The notes beneath the pieces were generated by a model that made no database searches, was not told the DNA's origin, and worked only from the letters and a program-made list of their open reading frames with translations. 52,507 nucleotides of DNA from assembly GCA_964619055.1 (NCBI GenBank), contig CAZUDB010000019.1, forward strand, positions 1 through 52,507. Direction: 5' to 3'. Within the stretch, counting starts at the first letter, position 1, and each line of letters begins with the position of its first letter. The position numbers and the translations under genes were made by a program. Of the stretch, positions 34,183-43,498 are shown piece by piece. The DNA is from CAYVUM01 sp964619055. GTDB taxonomy: Bacteria > Pseudomonadota > Alphaproteobacteria > Rhodospirillales > Defluviicoccaceae.

Positions 34183-34656
34183 ATGGCCTACACGCTGTCG
34201 GTTAATGGTGAGGAACGAACAATCAACGTTGCGGCCGATACGCCACTGCTTTGGGTCCTGCGAGAATCGCTGGATCTAACCGGAACCAAGTTCGGTTGCG
34301 GTATCGGGCTTTGCGGGGCTTGCACGGTGCATCTCGACGGCCAGCCGATTCCTTCGTGCTCAATCACCATTGAGGACACGGCCGGTCAGGACATTCGGAC
34401 CATTGAGGACGTCGCCGAGCGGCCGACGAGCCCGGCCGAAGAGGCTATTGTCGCCGCATGGGAGGATCTGGACGTGGTCCAATGCGGCTACTGCCAGCCC
34501 GGGCAGGTGATGGCAGCTGTGGCGCTGCTGTCCGAGACACCGAAGCCGACGGATGAAGACGTGGACATCGCCATGGCCGGGCACGTCTGCCGGTGTGCAA
34601 CGTACGTGCGCGTTCGGGCCGCGATCCATGCCGCGGCGGAAAAGCTGGGAGGCTGA
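34183..34656 (+). CDS. iorA: Isoquinoline 1-oxidoreductase-type [2Fe-2S] subunit IorA
   Basis: This 157-residue small subunit of a molybdenum hydroxylase is complete. The plant-type [2Fe-2S] ligands are C39, C44, C47 and C59 (GCGIGLCGAC...C). The second cluster is formed by QCGYCQPGQ and HVCRC. It carries electrons from the IorB molybdenum site to an acceptor, typically a cytochrome. The ATG at 34183 is preceded by GTGGAG. It is followed 4 bp later by iorB. The substrate need not be isoquinoline; aldehydes or N-heterocycles are typical for the family. Confidence 0.9.
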   Translation: MAYTLSVNGEERTINVAADTPLLWVLRESLDLTGTKFGCGIGLCGACTVHLDGQPIPSCSITIEDTAGQDIRTIEDVAERPTSPAEEAIVAAWEDLDVVQCGYCQPGQVMAAVALLSETPKPTDEDVDIAMAGHVCRCATYVRVRAAIHAAAEKLGG

Positions 34657-34660
34657 TGCC

Positions 34661-36892
34661 ATGGCTGGTCCATTGTCACTGCAAAGAAGAGTAGCCGCCG
34701 AAGAACCAATAGCGCCGAGCGCCGACGTGAGCAGGCGTTTGGTGCTTAAGGCCGGCGCTGCCTCCGGGCTCGGCCTTGTGCTAGGGGTTGTATTACCCGC
34801 GACGCGCGTGGGTGCTGCCGCACCTGAGGACGGCAGCGCCGGCCACCCCAATCCCAACGCGTTTGTCCGGATTTCCCCTGACGACACGGTTACGGTGTTG
34901 ATCAAACATATCGAATTTGGACAGGGTACGTGGACGGGTTTAGCCACCCTTGTTGCTGAGGAATTGGATGCCGACTGGTCTCAAGTACGCGCGGAATCCT
35001 CACCGGCTGATGCGGAGCTTTACAACAACTTGAACTGGGGTCCCTACCAGGGGACGGGCGGCAGCTCCAGCATTGCCAACTCTTACGTGCAAATGCGGCG
35101 CGCCGGTGCGGCCGCGCGCGCCATGCTGGTATCCGCAGCCTCGGCCGAGTGGCAAGTTCCGTCTGGCGAAATTGTCATATCAGGCGGTATCGTGAGCCAC
35201 CCTTCATCGGGTCGAGAAGTAAGGTTCGGTGCGCTCGCGGACGCTGCTGCCACCCTTGAGCCGCCATCGGATGTAACCCTCAAGGATCCGAAGGATTTCG
35301 CGCTCATCGGCAAGGACCTGCCGCGCCTCGATTCTTCGATGAAGACCCGCGGCCGCGCGGTTTTTACTATGGATGTCAAACTCCCGGGAATGCTGACCGC
35401 CCTGTTGGCACGCCCACCGCGCTTCGGCGCGAGGGCCATTTCGGTAGACTCGACCCAGACCATGGCCGTCGATGGGGTGGTGGACGTTGTCGAAACTCCC
35501 CGTGGTGTGGCTATCGTGGCCAATGGCTTCTGGGCGGCGAAGCTGGGGCGAGATGCCTTGGTCGTCACATGGGACGACGGGGCGTCCGAAATGCGCAGCA
35601 GCGCCGACATCCTAAGCGAGTTTCGGACCTTGGCTGATAAACCTGGCCTCGCTGCGCGGACCGCGGGAGATGTTGACGCAGCGTTTAAAGGGGCCGCCAA
35701 AGTCTTGGAAGCAGACTATGAGCTTCCTTACTTGGCCCACGCACCCATGGAACCGCTCAATTGTGTCATTCGGCTGACGGACGGCGGATGCGACATTTGG
35801 ACGGGCTCCCAGTTGCAGACGGTAGATCAGCTCACGGCCGCGGATATTCTCGGACTGAGTGCTGAGCAGGTCACCATCCACACCATGCTCACCGGAGGTA
35901 GTTTTGGTCGGCGCGCTACCCCTGATGCCGATCAGGTTGCCGAAGCCTGTTTCGTGGCCAAGGCCATTGGCGGACGTGCGCCCGTTAAGGTGGTTTGGAC
36001 CCGCGAGGATGACATCCAAGGCGGCCGTTACCGGCCGATGTACGTTCACCGCCTTAGGGCTGGCTTGGACGCCAGCGGTGTGTTGGTCGCTTGGCAACAC
36101 CGCATCATCGGGCAATCGATCCTCAAAGGGACACCATTCGAAGGATCATTGGTCCACAACGGCATTGACCAGACGTCTGTCGAAGGGGCCAACAACCTTC
36201 CTTATGACATTCCCCACATCACCGTTGATCTCCACACCGTGGACGTAGGGGTGCCGGTGCTGTGGTGGCGCGCGGTTGGCAGCACCCATACGGCTTATGC
36301 CGTGGAGACTTTTCTGGATGAAGTGGCCGAAGAGTTGGGAGCAGATGCATACGAGTTTCGACGTCAACTCCTAAAGGGCCATAAGCGTCATCTCGGCGTG
36401 CTCGACTTAGCCGCCGAAAAAGCTGGTTGGGGCGGCCCGGTGCCTGAAGGCGTAAGTCGAGGGATTTCAGTCCACGAGTCGTTTAACTCGTATGTCGCGC
36501 AAGTGGCCGACGTGCGCATCGATGATGGTGGCGAGCTCAAGGTCGAACGGGTTGTGTGTGCCGTCGATTGCGGACTTCCCATCAACCCTGATATCATCCG
36601 GGCGCAGATGGAAGGCGGCATCGGCTACGGGCTGGGGGCAACTTTGCGCAACGCCATTACGCTTGTGGATGGGCACGTCGAACAATCCAATTTCCACGAC
36701 TATGAGCCGCTGCGGATCAATGATATGCCCGTCGTAGAAGTCCACATCGTCCCATCCGCTGAGGCGCCCACAGGCGTCGGCGAGCCGGGCGTGCCGCCGA
36801 TTGGACCCGCGGTTGCTAACGCCGTGTTTCGCGCGACCGGGCAGCGGCTTCGGTCTCTCCCGTTCAGCCAACACACAATCGCGCGATCGTAG
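34661..36892 (+). CDS. iorB: Isoquinoline 1-oxidoreductase-type molybdenum subunit IorB
   Basis: This 743-residue large subunit binds molybdopterin cytosine dinucleotide. The Tat signal is S24-RRLVLK with a hydrophobic stretch to about 46 and AAA-type cleavage, so the complex is periplasmic. Cofactor-loop motifs are visible: GGSFGRR (middle), WWRAVGSTHTAYAVE, and VGEPGVPPIGPAVANA near the C-terminus with the catalytic glutamate in GEPG. The ATG has GGGAGG upstream. It forms an operon with iorA. The substrate is uncertain. Unlike xanthine oxidase types, no FAD subunit accompanies the pair, which fits this two-subunit class. Confidence 0.9.
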   Translation: MAGPLSLQRRVAAEEPIAPSADVSRRLVLKAGAASGLGLVLGVVLPATRVGAAAPEDGSAGHPNPNAFVRISPDDTVTVLIKHIEFGQGTWTGLATLVAEELDADWSQVRAESSPADAELYNNLNWGPYQGTGGSSSIANSYVQMRRAGAAARAMLVSAASAEWQVPSGEIVISGGIVSHPSSGREVRFGALADAAATLEPPSDVTLKDPKDFALIGKDLPRLDSSMKTRGRAVFTMDVKLPGMLTALLARPPRFGARAISVDSTQTMAVDGVVDVVETPRGVAIVANGFWAAKLGRDALVVTWDDGASEMRSSADILSEFRTLADKPGLAARTAGDVDAAFKGAAKVLEADYELPYLAHAPMEPLNCVIRLTDGGCDIWTGSQLQTVDQLTAADILGLSAEQVTIHTMLTGGSFGRRATPDADQVAEACFVAKAIGGRAPVKVVWTREDDIQGGRYRPMYVHRLRAGLDASGVLVAWQHRIIGQSILKGTPFEGSLVHNGIDQTSVEGANNLPYDIPHITVDLHTVDVGVPVLWWRAVGSTHTAYAVETFLDEVAEELGADAYEFRRQLLKGHKRHLGVLDLAAEKAGWGGPVPEGVSRGISVHESFNSYVAQVADVRIDDGGELKVERVVCAVDCGLPINPDIIRAQMEGGIGYGLGATLRNAITLVDGHVEQSNFHDYEPLRINDMPVVEVHIVPSAEAPTGVGEPGVPPIGPAVANAVFRATGQRLRSLPFSQHTIARS

Positions 36893-36902
36893 CAGCGAGT
36901 AT

Positions 36903-36917
36903 CGCTCGTCGCGAGCG
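36903..36917. terminator. Small hairpin between iorB and lysE-type gene
   Basis: A 6-bp perfect stem CGCTCG / CGAGCG with a 3-base loop lies 10 bp beyond the iorB stop, between convergent genes, with additional flanking pairing (GCAGCG / CGCTGC). It has no T-tract. Confidence 0.35.
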
Positions 36918-36934
36918 CTGCCGCCGTGCATGGT

Positions 36935-37558
36935 TCACGACCGGCGCATCATTGCGGTCATGAAGCCGGCGGCGATAAGCACTGCTCCGCTGATGCGGTT
37001 GATCCAACGGATAGGCTGTGGTTGCTGAAACAGCGCCCGTGCTCGTGCCGCGAGCGCAGCATATGCGGCCGCGTTGGTTGCGGCGAGAACCAGGAATGTC
37101 CCCCCGAGGATCAGCAGTTGTGACACCCCTTCCCTTGTCGGGTCGATGAACTGGGGTAAGAAAGCTACAAAAAAGCCGATCGTTTTCGGATTTAATGCCG
37201 TGACCGTAAAAGCGTGCAAACCAATTACCCGCCGAGAGAAAGCCGGAGAGGTCTCGACGTCGCTGGCGCTTGCCGGTTTAGCCCGCCAAGTCTTGACGCC
37301 GAGCCAGATCAAATAGGCAGCTCCAATCCACTTCAGCACGGTGAATGCCGTCGCTGATGTGGACATCAGCGCACCAAGTCCCAAAAGCGAGGCAGTCATC
37401 GCTGCTAGGTCGCCGAGCGTGACGCCGAGCACGGTCGCCGATGCAGACCGCCAGCCGTAGTTGATGGCATAATTGGTGACTAGGAGAATTGTCGGACCGG
37501 GAACCGCGAGGACGATCACGCTGGCAACGACGTATGCGAAGTAAAGCTCCCAGTTCAT
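36935..37558 (-). CDS. LysE/RhtB family amino-acid exporter
   Basis: This 207-residue inner-membrane protein with about six helices has the family signatures VPGPTILLVTNYA near residue 20 and the LNPKTIGFFVAFLPQFID segment around 125. It exports amino acids or homoserine lactone-like compounds; the substrate is unknown. The ATG at 37558 has GAGGA upstream. The frame continues to 37717, but that part lies over the end of the ICMT-like gene and is not conserved. It follows that gene by 23 bp and is probably co-transcribed. Confidence 0.88.
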   Translation of the reverse strand: MNWELYFAYVVASVIVLAVPGPTILLVTNYAINYGWRSASATVLGVTLGDLAAMTASLLGLGALMSTSATAFTVLKWIGAAYLIWLGVKTWRAKPASASDVETSPAFSRRVIGLHAFTVTALNPKTIGFFVAFLPQFIDPTREGVSQLLILGGTFLVLAATNAAAYAALAARARALFQQPQPIRWINRISGAVLIAAGFMTAMMRRS

Positions 37559-37581
37559 GATTTTTTTGTCCTCGCCAATAT

Positions 37582-38058
37582 TCACAGCCAGCGCCGTACA
37601 GAGCGACAATACTGCCGGTACGCGTCGCCAAATTTGCGATCCAGATAGCGTTCTTCGCGTAGTACAACGCCCCAATGCAGAACCGCGATCGCAACGGGCG
37701 CCATGGCAACCGCCCAAACACTGTCATAAGCGACGGCGAGCGCGATATAGAGCATGCTGAGGGCGACATACAGTGGATTACGCGATCGGGCGTAGGCCCC
37801 CGTCGTAATCAGGCACGTCGTCGGCCGGTGCACGTGGACGCTGGTGTCATGGCGCTGGAACGCAGGCGCCGCCCAGACAACGAGACAAAATGCAACGGCG
37901 GCAAAGACGGCAGCGAGACCATACTGAAGTCCAAAGGGCATAATCGGCAGCGGCTGGACTTGATCCGCGGCCATTCCGATCACGAACGCCGCCAAGAAGA
38001 TCAGGGGGGGTAGCGCGATCGCGCGTGAATGGTCGGGTTCTTGCAACGGCATGGCCAT
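37582..38058 (-). CDS. Isoprenylcysteine carboxylmethyltransferase-like (ICMT/PEMT) membrane protein
   Basis: This 158-residue protein has four or five helices. The C-terminal signature LITTGAYARSRNPLY followed by REERYLDRKFGDAY and YCRSVRRWL is characteristic of ICMT/phospholipid methyltransferase-like membrane methyltransferases that bind SAM at their cytoplasmic end. Bacterial members have no proven substrate. The start lies 37 bases from the assembly gap, so upstream regulation cannot be read. Confidence 0.82.
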   Translation of the reverse strand: MAMPLQEPDHSRAIALPPLIFLAAFVIGMAADQVQPLPIMPFGLQYGLAAVFAAVAFCLVVWAAPAFQRHDTSVHVHRPTTCLITTGAYARSRNPLYVALSMLYIALAVAYDSVWAVAMAPVAIAVLHWGVVLREERYLDRKFGDAYRQYCRSVRRWL

Positions 38059-38095
38059 GCCTTCAACTCCGGCGTCCGGTCAGTTCGCGATGCAC

Positions 38096-38195
38096 NNNNN
38101 NNNNNNNNNNNNNNNNNNNNNNNNNNNNNNNNNNNNNNNNNNNNNNNNNNNNNNNNNNNNNNNNNNNNNNNNNNNNNNNNNNNNNNNNNNNNNNN
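38096..38195. other. Assembly gap (100 N)
   Basis: A run of exactly 100 N, the usual placeholder for a scaffold join of unknown length. Reading frames that run across it are artefacts. At least the 5' part of the hemerythrin gene, and possibly whole genes, are missing here. Confidence 0.99.
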
Positions 38196-38196
38196 G

Positions 38197-38454
38197 CATT
38201 TTCGAGATGAGGAGCGGATGATGGCCGCGCTCGATTTTCCAGGTCGGATCGAGCACGGCCTTGAGCATCAGCGACTGTTGCGCGATGCGGAGGACTTTGC
38301 CTTCAGCATTGGCAGTGTTTTTGGGCCCGTCGAATGCCTCGCCGTGGCGCGTTACCTTCGTCTATGGATGGTTCGGCATATCGCCGAATCTGACCGGGCG
38401 TTTGGCGAAAGCGCATGCGCCCGAAGCGCGTCGGACACAAGATCAAAGGGCTGA
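38197..38454 (+). CDS. Bacteriohemerythrin, 5'-truncated by assembly gap
   Basis: The 85 residues after the gap begin with HFRDEERMM, the third-helix motif of hemerythrins. Diiron ligands can be assigned by spacing: H-x3-E (HFRDE), H-x3-H (EHGLEH) and H-x4-D (HIAESD). That makes six of the seven; the first histidine would lie in the missing 5' part. It is an oxygen-binding carrier or sensor. The reading frame and stop are intact, so the gene is probably functional and only broken by the assembly. Confidence 0.8.
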   Translation, partial: HFRDEERMMAALDFPGRIEHGLEHQRLLRDAEDFAFSIGSVFGPVECLAVARYLRLWMVRHIAESDRAFGESACARSASDTRSKG

Positions 38455-38534
38455 TCCTTTCCAGCCGAAAATATCGGTCAACCACCCACCATTGAAACGG
38501 GGACCATGGCGCGATTGGGATGAGCCGTTTCGCA

Positions 38535-40211
38535 CTAGTTGTTGGCGGTCACCTGTAATCCGAGCGTTTTGATCAAAACCGAGGGTGGAACCAGGTCAAT
38601 GCCCTCGAAAAACGCGACCGAAACCGGAACCGGCGGTAACAGCTCGATCGTCAGCGATTTCGGCGATTCAAGGAAATCGACGACCTGTTGAGTTATTGAT
38701 GGATCGACCTCCTGTGCGGTTGCTTGATGCACGATCAAAGCCCGCACATGATCGCGAACCTCGGCTGGGTCAGCATTTTGCTCCTGCGCAAAGGCTGTAA
38801 GTAATCGGTCTACCAACGACGCATCGGTATATTCCAAGCGAGCATCCGCGATTTTTGCACCTTGGATTGACTCATCAAGTGCCGTAACGTCTATTAGTGT
38901 TGTCTTGAAATTAAGCGTACCGAGTTCCGTGACCTTTAGCAGAATATCCTTGATAACAAGTTTTTGCTCCTCAGCCTTAAAGTCATAAGCGGCAGAGATG
39001 CTTATCGTAGCGTCATCCAGTCCGACATAGGCCAGTGGATTTTCAGGACCCGCCATAGCCAGCAAGTTGCTTGTCAGCGTGAAATCGGTCACGGCAAATT
39101 GACCGGCGACCGGGAGGCTGTCCTTAAATCTGAAGCTACCGAAGGATAATGCGCCGAGGCGAACGGGACCGACAGCTTCTATATCGCACTCGAAGTCCGT
39201 CATCGTAAAGCCTTCGAACCTCAAGTCATCGATCTGAGGTGGCCATTGCTCCGGGTTAGCGAGGGCTCTCTCTGCGAAGGCCCGAACATCAAACGGTTTG
39301 ACGGAGAGTTTGTCGTTCTTACATTGAGCAGCTGTGCCGAAATCGTATGTGATCCCAGTTGTTGTCGAACCCTTATAGACGCCGCGATCAAAACCAGAGT
39401 CGCTGAATTGATCATAGGTGATACCAATCTGATCAGTTTCGAACGGCCACTCCTCCTCAGGAACCTGAGGGGCAGCGACGGATACGGCGATCTCGGCTAG
39501 ATTCGCGGCATCATAACCGAACCCAAGATATATGGCGGCGTAAAAGTGGATGACCTTCGCAAGCATTTGCTCAGCACCTTCGGGACGAGTTTCTTCAATT
39601 TCTTCATTAATGCCCTCAAGGGCCATTGCGAAGGAGCCGCCATCGAATTGAAGGAGCGCGGCCGGGTAGACCCGAAGCCCATCGATCGTGGTCCGAGCCA
39701 GATTATATTGGATATCGGTCGTTCCCGTCTCCTGATTGGAGGCAATTTCAACAGTAACTCCTGATGCATCGATCTTATCGGCCACAGGCAGCTTGGTCGC
39801 CATGTCGAACGCGCCTGGGTCCTCGCGCGCCTGCTCAAACTGTTCAAAGAAGTCCAGCGTTGGATTGGTCAGTTCTAGCCTTGAAACGGTGGTCTTTCCT
39901 GAAGGGCTACCATCTAAAACAAGATTAACTTCGGTCAAGACGACCGTTGGAAGGGTGATCTCGACCTTGTCAATGGTGACAGGTCCCCAAGAGCCGTCGG
40001 CAGCTGCTATTGTAACACCCGATATCGTTGCCTCGTCTTGTAGGAGCGAATAGTCAGAGTTTCGATAGCTTGCCGTTATGCTATCGGGAAGTTGTTCAAT
40101 TCTGGCATCGATCTCAGAGCGCAGCAATTGGCCGGGCACGTAGAAAACACCAACAGCTGCGGCCGCAGCCACGACGGCCGCCAATCCACCGACAATGATT
40201 GCCTTATTCAT
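38535..40211 (-). CDS. Large periplasmic protein with N-terminal anchor, YdgA/AsmA-like
   Basis: This 558-residue protein has one N-terminal hydrophobic segment (residues 4-27) and a long beta-rich periplasmic body of repeated strand-turn units (for example ATISGVTIAAADG, LNLVLDGS-like VNLVLDGSP, LRFEGFTMTDFE). This resembles DUF945/YdgA or AsmA-type proteins of the envelope, but similarity is too low to name it. I chose the ATG at 40211 (GAGGG four bases upstream); six more codons are open to 40229. Coding DNA is AT-richer than the cobalt chelatase genes next door. Function is unknown. Confidence 0.65.
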   Translation of the reverse strand: MNKAIIVGGLAAVVAAAAAVGVFYVPGQLLRSEIDARIEQLPDSITASYRNSDYSLLQDEATISGVTIAAADGSWGPVTIDKVEITLPTVVLTEVNLVLDGSPSGKTTVSRLELTNPTLDFFEQFEQAREDPGAFDMATKLPVADKIDASGVTVEIASNQETGTTDIQYNLARTTIDGLRVYPAALLQFDGGSFAMALEGINEEIEETRPEGAEQMLAKVIHFYAAIYLGFGYDAANLAEIAVSVAAPQVPEEEWPFETDQIGITYDQFSDSGFDRGVYKGSTTTGITYDFGTAAQCKNDKLSVKPFDVRAFAERALANPEQWPPQIDDLRFEGFTMTDFECDIEAVGPVRLGALSFGSFRFKDSLPVAGQFAVTDFTLTSNLLAMAGPENPLAYVGLDDATISISAAYDFKAEEQKLVIKDILLKVTELGTLNFKTTLIDVTALDESIQGAKIADARLEYTDASLVDRLLTAFAQEQNADPAEVRDHVRALIVHQATAQEVDPSITQQVVDFLESPKSLTIELLPPVPVSVAFFEGIDLVPPSVLIKTLGLQVTANN

Positions 40212-40458
40212 GAATCCCTCTTCGGACATGCGATCAACCAGGATCGGCGATCCATCACCGTCCGACCGTGACGCGCGTTTGTAAAGAACAGGTTAGCGTG
40301 GACAGACCCGAGCCAGCGTTCCTAACACGTGAGCAACGAGGCACAAAATACCACAAATGGGACATGACAGTCCAAGTGCCCTGGCGGCAGTCAGGGCCTG
40401 TTCCATGACTTCAGGTTGCGAAAGCAGCCCATACCGTCGGTTCTTTATGACGCCTTGA

Positions 40459-42366
40459 TCAGCGTGGTCGACCGGCACGTCGTCCCGTCGCCGCCGCCGG
40501 GCGGGTTGGAGCCGCCGTCTGGCGTCGTGGGCTTTCGTCGAACAGCTCGGCGAGGTTCTGCATCATGGTTCCGCCCAACTCCTCGGCGTCCACCAACGTA
40601 ACGGCCCGGCGATAGTAGCGGGTTACATCGTGACCGATGCCGATCGCCGTCAATTCTACGGGCGAGGTGTTCTCGATCCACGAAATGACGTCGCGTAAAT
40701 GCCGTTCGAGGTAGTTGCCCGGATTGGCCGATAATGTCGCATCGTCCACCGGAGCGCCGTCCGAGATGACCATGAGAATACGCCGCTGTTCGGATCGACC
40801 GATCAACCGATGGTGTGCCCAAACGAGCGCTTCGCCGTCGATATTCTCTTTCAGGAGGCCCTCGCGCAGCATGAGGCCGAGACTGCGCCGAGCTCGCCGC
40901 CAGGGTTGATCCGCTTCCTTGTAGATGATGTGGCGCAAATCGTTGAGCCGACCAGGATTCTTCGGTTTGCCAGACTCCACCCAGCTTTCGCGGGCTTGCC
41001 CGCCCTTCCAGGCCCTCGTCGTAAATCCAAGAATCTCAACCTTCACGCCACATCGTTCCAGCGTGCGCGCCAGGATATCGGCGCTCATGGCGGCCACCGT
41101 GATTGGGCGGCCGCGCATCGAGCCCGAGTTGTCGATCAGCAAACTCACGACCGTGTCGCGGAACTTCGTTTCCTTTTCCTGCTTGAAGCTGAGCGGACGA
41201 AGCGGATCGGCGACCACGCGGGCGAGTCGGGAGGCGTCGAGCAGTCCGTCTTCGAGATCAAACTCCCAAGCCCGCAGTTGTTGCGCCATCAGGCGGCGCT
41301 GTAGCCGGTTGGCCAGCCGGCTGACCACACCTTCCAGATTGGCGAGTTGCTGATCGAGTTGGGCGCGTAACCGAACGAGTTCTTCGGCCTCGCAAAGATG
41401 GTCGGCGTCAATGATCTCGTCGAACCCGCCCGTAAACGCACGATAGGCCGGTGGCGCGACGTCGTCATCTTCAGGAGGCCGATTGCGCCGAGCCGAAGGA
41501 CCAGCCGGCGACGTGCCGCCCTCTCCCGGAATGGGCGATTCTGCCGCTTCGCCTTCGTGAGAGTCGTCAGTTTCGTCCTGGGGCGCCCCCGACCCTTGTG
41601 CGGCCAATTTGCTCTGTGATTGACCGTCGATGCCCTCTGAGCGGGTCGCGCCGTCGCTGTCCTCACGGTCATTGCCCTCGCGCTCGACGTCGTCCTCTCC
41701 GTCGTCCTCTTTGTCATCGCGTAGCGACGGGTCATCGTCATCTATCAGCTCAAGGGCGTGGACCAATTCCGCTGCGGCCGACGCGAAGGCCCGTTGATTG
41801 TTCACGGTCTCACAGAGTTGGCGAAGCTGGGGTGCGCATCGTTCGCTTAAAACCTCGCGCCACGCATCGGCCAGCGGCAGCGTCGCCTGTGGAGCGGGGA
41901 CGCCCGTCAGCCGTTCCCGGACGATCAGAGCAACGGCATCGGCCAGATGGGATGGATCGCGTTCTGTAATATCGGAATACCCGCGGCCTCGATAGGTTTG
42001 TTCGAGAAGCACCGACAGGTTGTCGGCGATCCCAGCCATATCGCGGCTGCCAACCGCTTGAACGCGCATCCGTTCGACGGCATCGAAGACCTCACGCGCT
42101 CGACGACCGATGGGAGACCGGCGTTCATGCAGCGCGGAGTCGTGGTGACGGACTAGAAGAGCCAGCGCGTCTCCGGTGCCACGCAAGACTGACAACTCCA
42201 GTGGCGAGATGTGCATGGTGGGTGAGGGCAATCGAATGCGGTCGCCGCGAACATCTCCAGCACCGGGTGCATAAACAACGCCAAGGTCTGTGCGGTGTCC
42301 GACGGCTCGCACCGCCGCCGCCGTTACCCGCTTGACCAGTGTGACCGTGTCGTCCCGCTTGGCCAT
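40459..42366 (-). CDS. cobT: Aerobic cobaltochelatase subunit CobT
   Basis: This 635-residue subunit of the CobNST complex inserts Co2+ into hydrogenobyrinic acid a,c-diamide in the aerobic cobalamin pathway. An N-terminal domain is followed by a very acidic central linker (about 205-240, rich in D/E) and a C-terminal von Willebrand A domain with the MIDAS motif DNSGSM and the downstream ISDGAPVDD. The end is rich in Ala, Pro and Arg. It lies 20 bp behind cobS on the same strand; cobN is not in the window, as is usual for alphaproteobacteria. Confidence 0.93.
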   Translation of the reverse strand: MAKRDDTVTLVKRVTAAAVRAVGHRTDLGVVYAPGAGDVRGDRIRLPSPTMHISPLELSVLRGTGDALALLVRHHDSALHERRSPIGRRAREVFDAVERMRVQAVGSRDMAGIADNLSVLLEQTYRGRGYSDITERDPSHLADAVALIVRERLTGVPAPQATLPLADAWREVLSERCAPQLRQLCETVNNQRAFASAAAELVHALELIDDDDPSLRDDKEDDGEDDVEREGNDREDSDGATRSEGIDGQSQSKLAAQGSGAPQDETDDSHEGEAAESPIPGEGGTSPAGPSARRNRPPEDDDVAPPAYRAFTGGFDEIIDADHLCEAEELVRLRAQLDQQLANLEGVVSRLANRLQRRLMAQQLRAWEFDLEDGLLDASRLARVVADPLRPLSFKQEKETKFRDTVVSLLIDNSGSMRGRPITVAAMSADILARTLERCGVKVEILGFTTRAWKGGQARESWVESGKPKNPGRLNDLRHIIYKEADQPWRRARRSLGLMLREGLLKENIDGEALVWAHHRLIGRSEQRRILMVISDGAPVDDATLSANPGNYLERHLRDVISWIENTSPVELTAIGIGHDVTRYYRRAVTLVDAEELGGTMMQNLAELFDESPRRQTAAPTRPAAATGRRAGRPR

Positions 42367-42386
42367 GGTCTTTAAAGGCTCAGGTT

Positions 42387-43394
42387 TTATCCGGTGACCA
42401 ATCGCATTGCTGAATCTGCCAATTCATCGCCGAAACAACGTTGATAGTATTCTGCGACGATGGGGCGCTCCAGTTCGTCGCACTTGTTGAGGAATGTTAA
42501 GCGAAATGCTGTGCTGACATCCCCAAATATCTGCGCGTTCTCCGCCCACGTAATCACCGTCCGTGGTGACATGACTGTCGAGATATCGCCGGCAACGAAT
42601 CCGCGTCTGGTTAGGTCGGCCAACTCAACCATTGCCCGTACCGTTCGGCGATCTGCCGAATTGGCATACGCTGGAACCTTAGCGAGGACGATGTCCTCCT
42701 CATCTTCACTGGGAAGATAGTTCAAGGTGGCGACTATGTTCCAACGGTCCATTTGCCCCTGATTGATCTGCTGCGTTCCGTGGTAAAGGCCGGTGGTGTC
42801 GCCGAGTCCGACAGTGTTGCTCGTCGCAAACAGCCGAAAGCAGGCATGGGGCCGCATCACCCGGTTTTGGTCGAGTAGAGTGAGTTTGCCATCCACCTCC
42901 AGCACTCGCTGGATCACGAACATGACGTCAGGACGCCCGGCGTCATACTCGTCGAAGACGAGAGCCGTGGGGTTTTGCAGCGCCCACGGCAAAATCCCTT
43001 CGCGAAACTCGGTGATCTGCAGGCCGTCACGAATGACGATTGCATCTCGGCCCACAAGGTCGATCCGGCTTATGTGGCTATCCAGGTTGACCCGGATACA
43101 GGGCCAATTCAGCCGGGCGGCGACCTGCTCAATGTGTGTGGACTTGCCCGTGCCGTGGTAGCCTTGGATCAACACGCGACGGTTGTAGGCAAAGCCTGCA
43201 AGGATCGCGAGTGTCGTGTCGTGATCAAACCGATAGGAGTCGTCAAGCGCGGGAACGTGGTCGGTGGCGTGACTGAACGCCGGTACGTCCATATCGCTGT
43301 CAAGGCCAAACGTCTGGCGTACGGAAAGCCGGATGTCTGGCGCGGTCAGGCGGTGATCTGCTTCTCCCGCGGAACTCGAGCCCAGGTTGGTCAT
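42387..43394 (-). CDS. cobS: Aerobic cobaltochelatase AAA+ subunit CobS
   Basis: This 335-residue AAA+ ATPase forms the ring that drives cobalt insertion with CobT and CobN. Walker A is G78-YHGTGKST86, Walker B is ALVFDEYDA, and the sensor-1 region is RLFATSNTVG. N-terminal residues 20-50 match the CobS-specific start (VRQTFGLDSDMDVPAF). Length is typical (about 330). It is first in the cobS-cobT unit and follows the J-domain gene by about 104 bp. Confidence 0.94.
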   Translation of the reverse strand: MTNLGSSSAGEADHRLTAPDIRLSVRQTFGLDSDMDVPAFSHATDHVPALDDSYRFDHDTTLAILAGFAYNRRVLIQGYHGTGKSTHIEQVAARLNWPCIRVNLDSHISRIDLVGRDAIVIRDGLQITEFREGILPWALQNPTALVFDEYDAGRPDVMFVIQRVLEVDGKLTLLDQNRVMRPHACFRLFATSNTVGLGDTTGLYHGTQQINQGQMDRWNIVATLNYLPSEDEEDIVLAKVPAYANSADRRTVRAMVELADLTRRGFVAGDISTVMSPRTVITWAENAQIFGDVSTAFRLTFLNKCDELERPIVAEYYQRCFGDELADSAMRLVTG

Positions 43395-43498
43395 ATTAAT
43401 CTGATCCTCATCGTCCTTGCTCGATTACATAAGGTGTCGCGTGGTGATCTGCAGAGCCGGACGGACAAGGCTCTTGGTAATAATCGGTTTCGTGACCT

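Noticed and set aside
40293..40478. 61-codon leftward frame between cobT and the periplasmic protein gene
   Set aside because: It has a few cysteines and a hydrophobic stretch but overlaps the cobT end, lacks a ribosome-binding site and has no recognised family.
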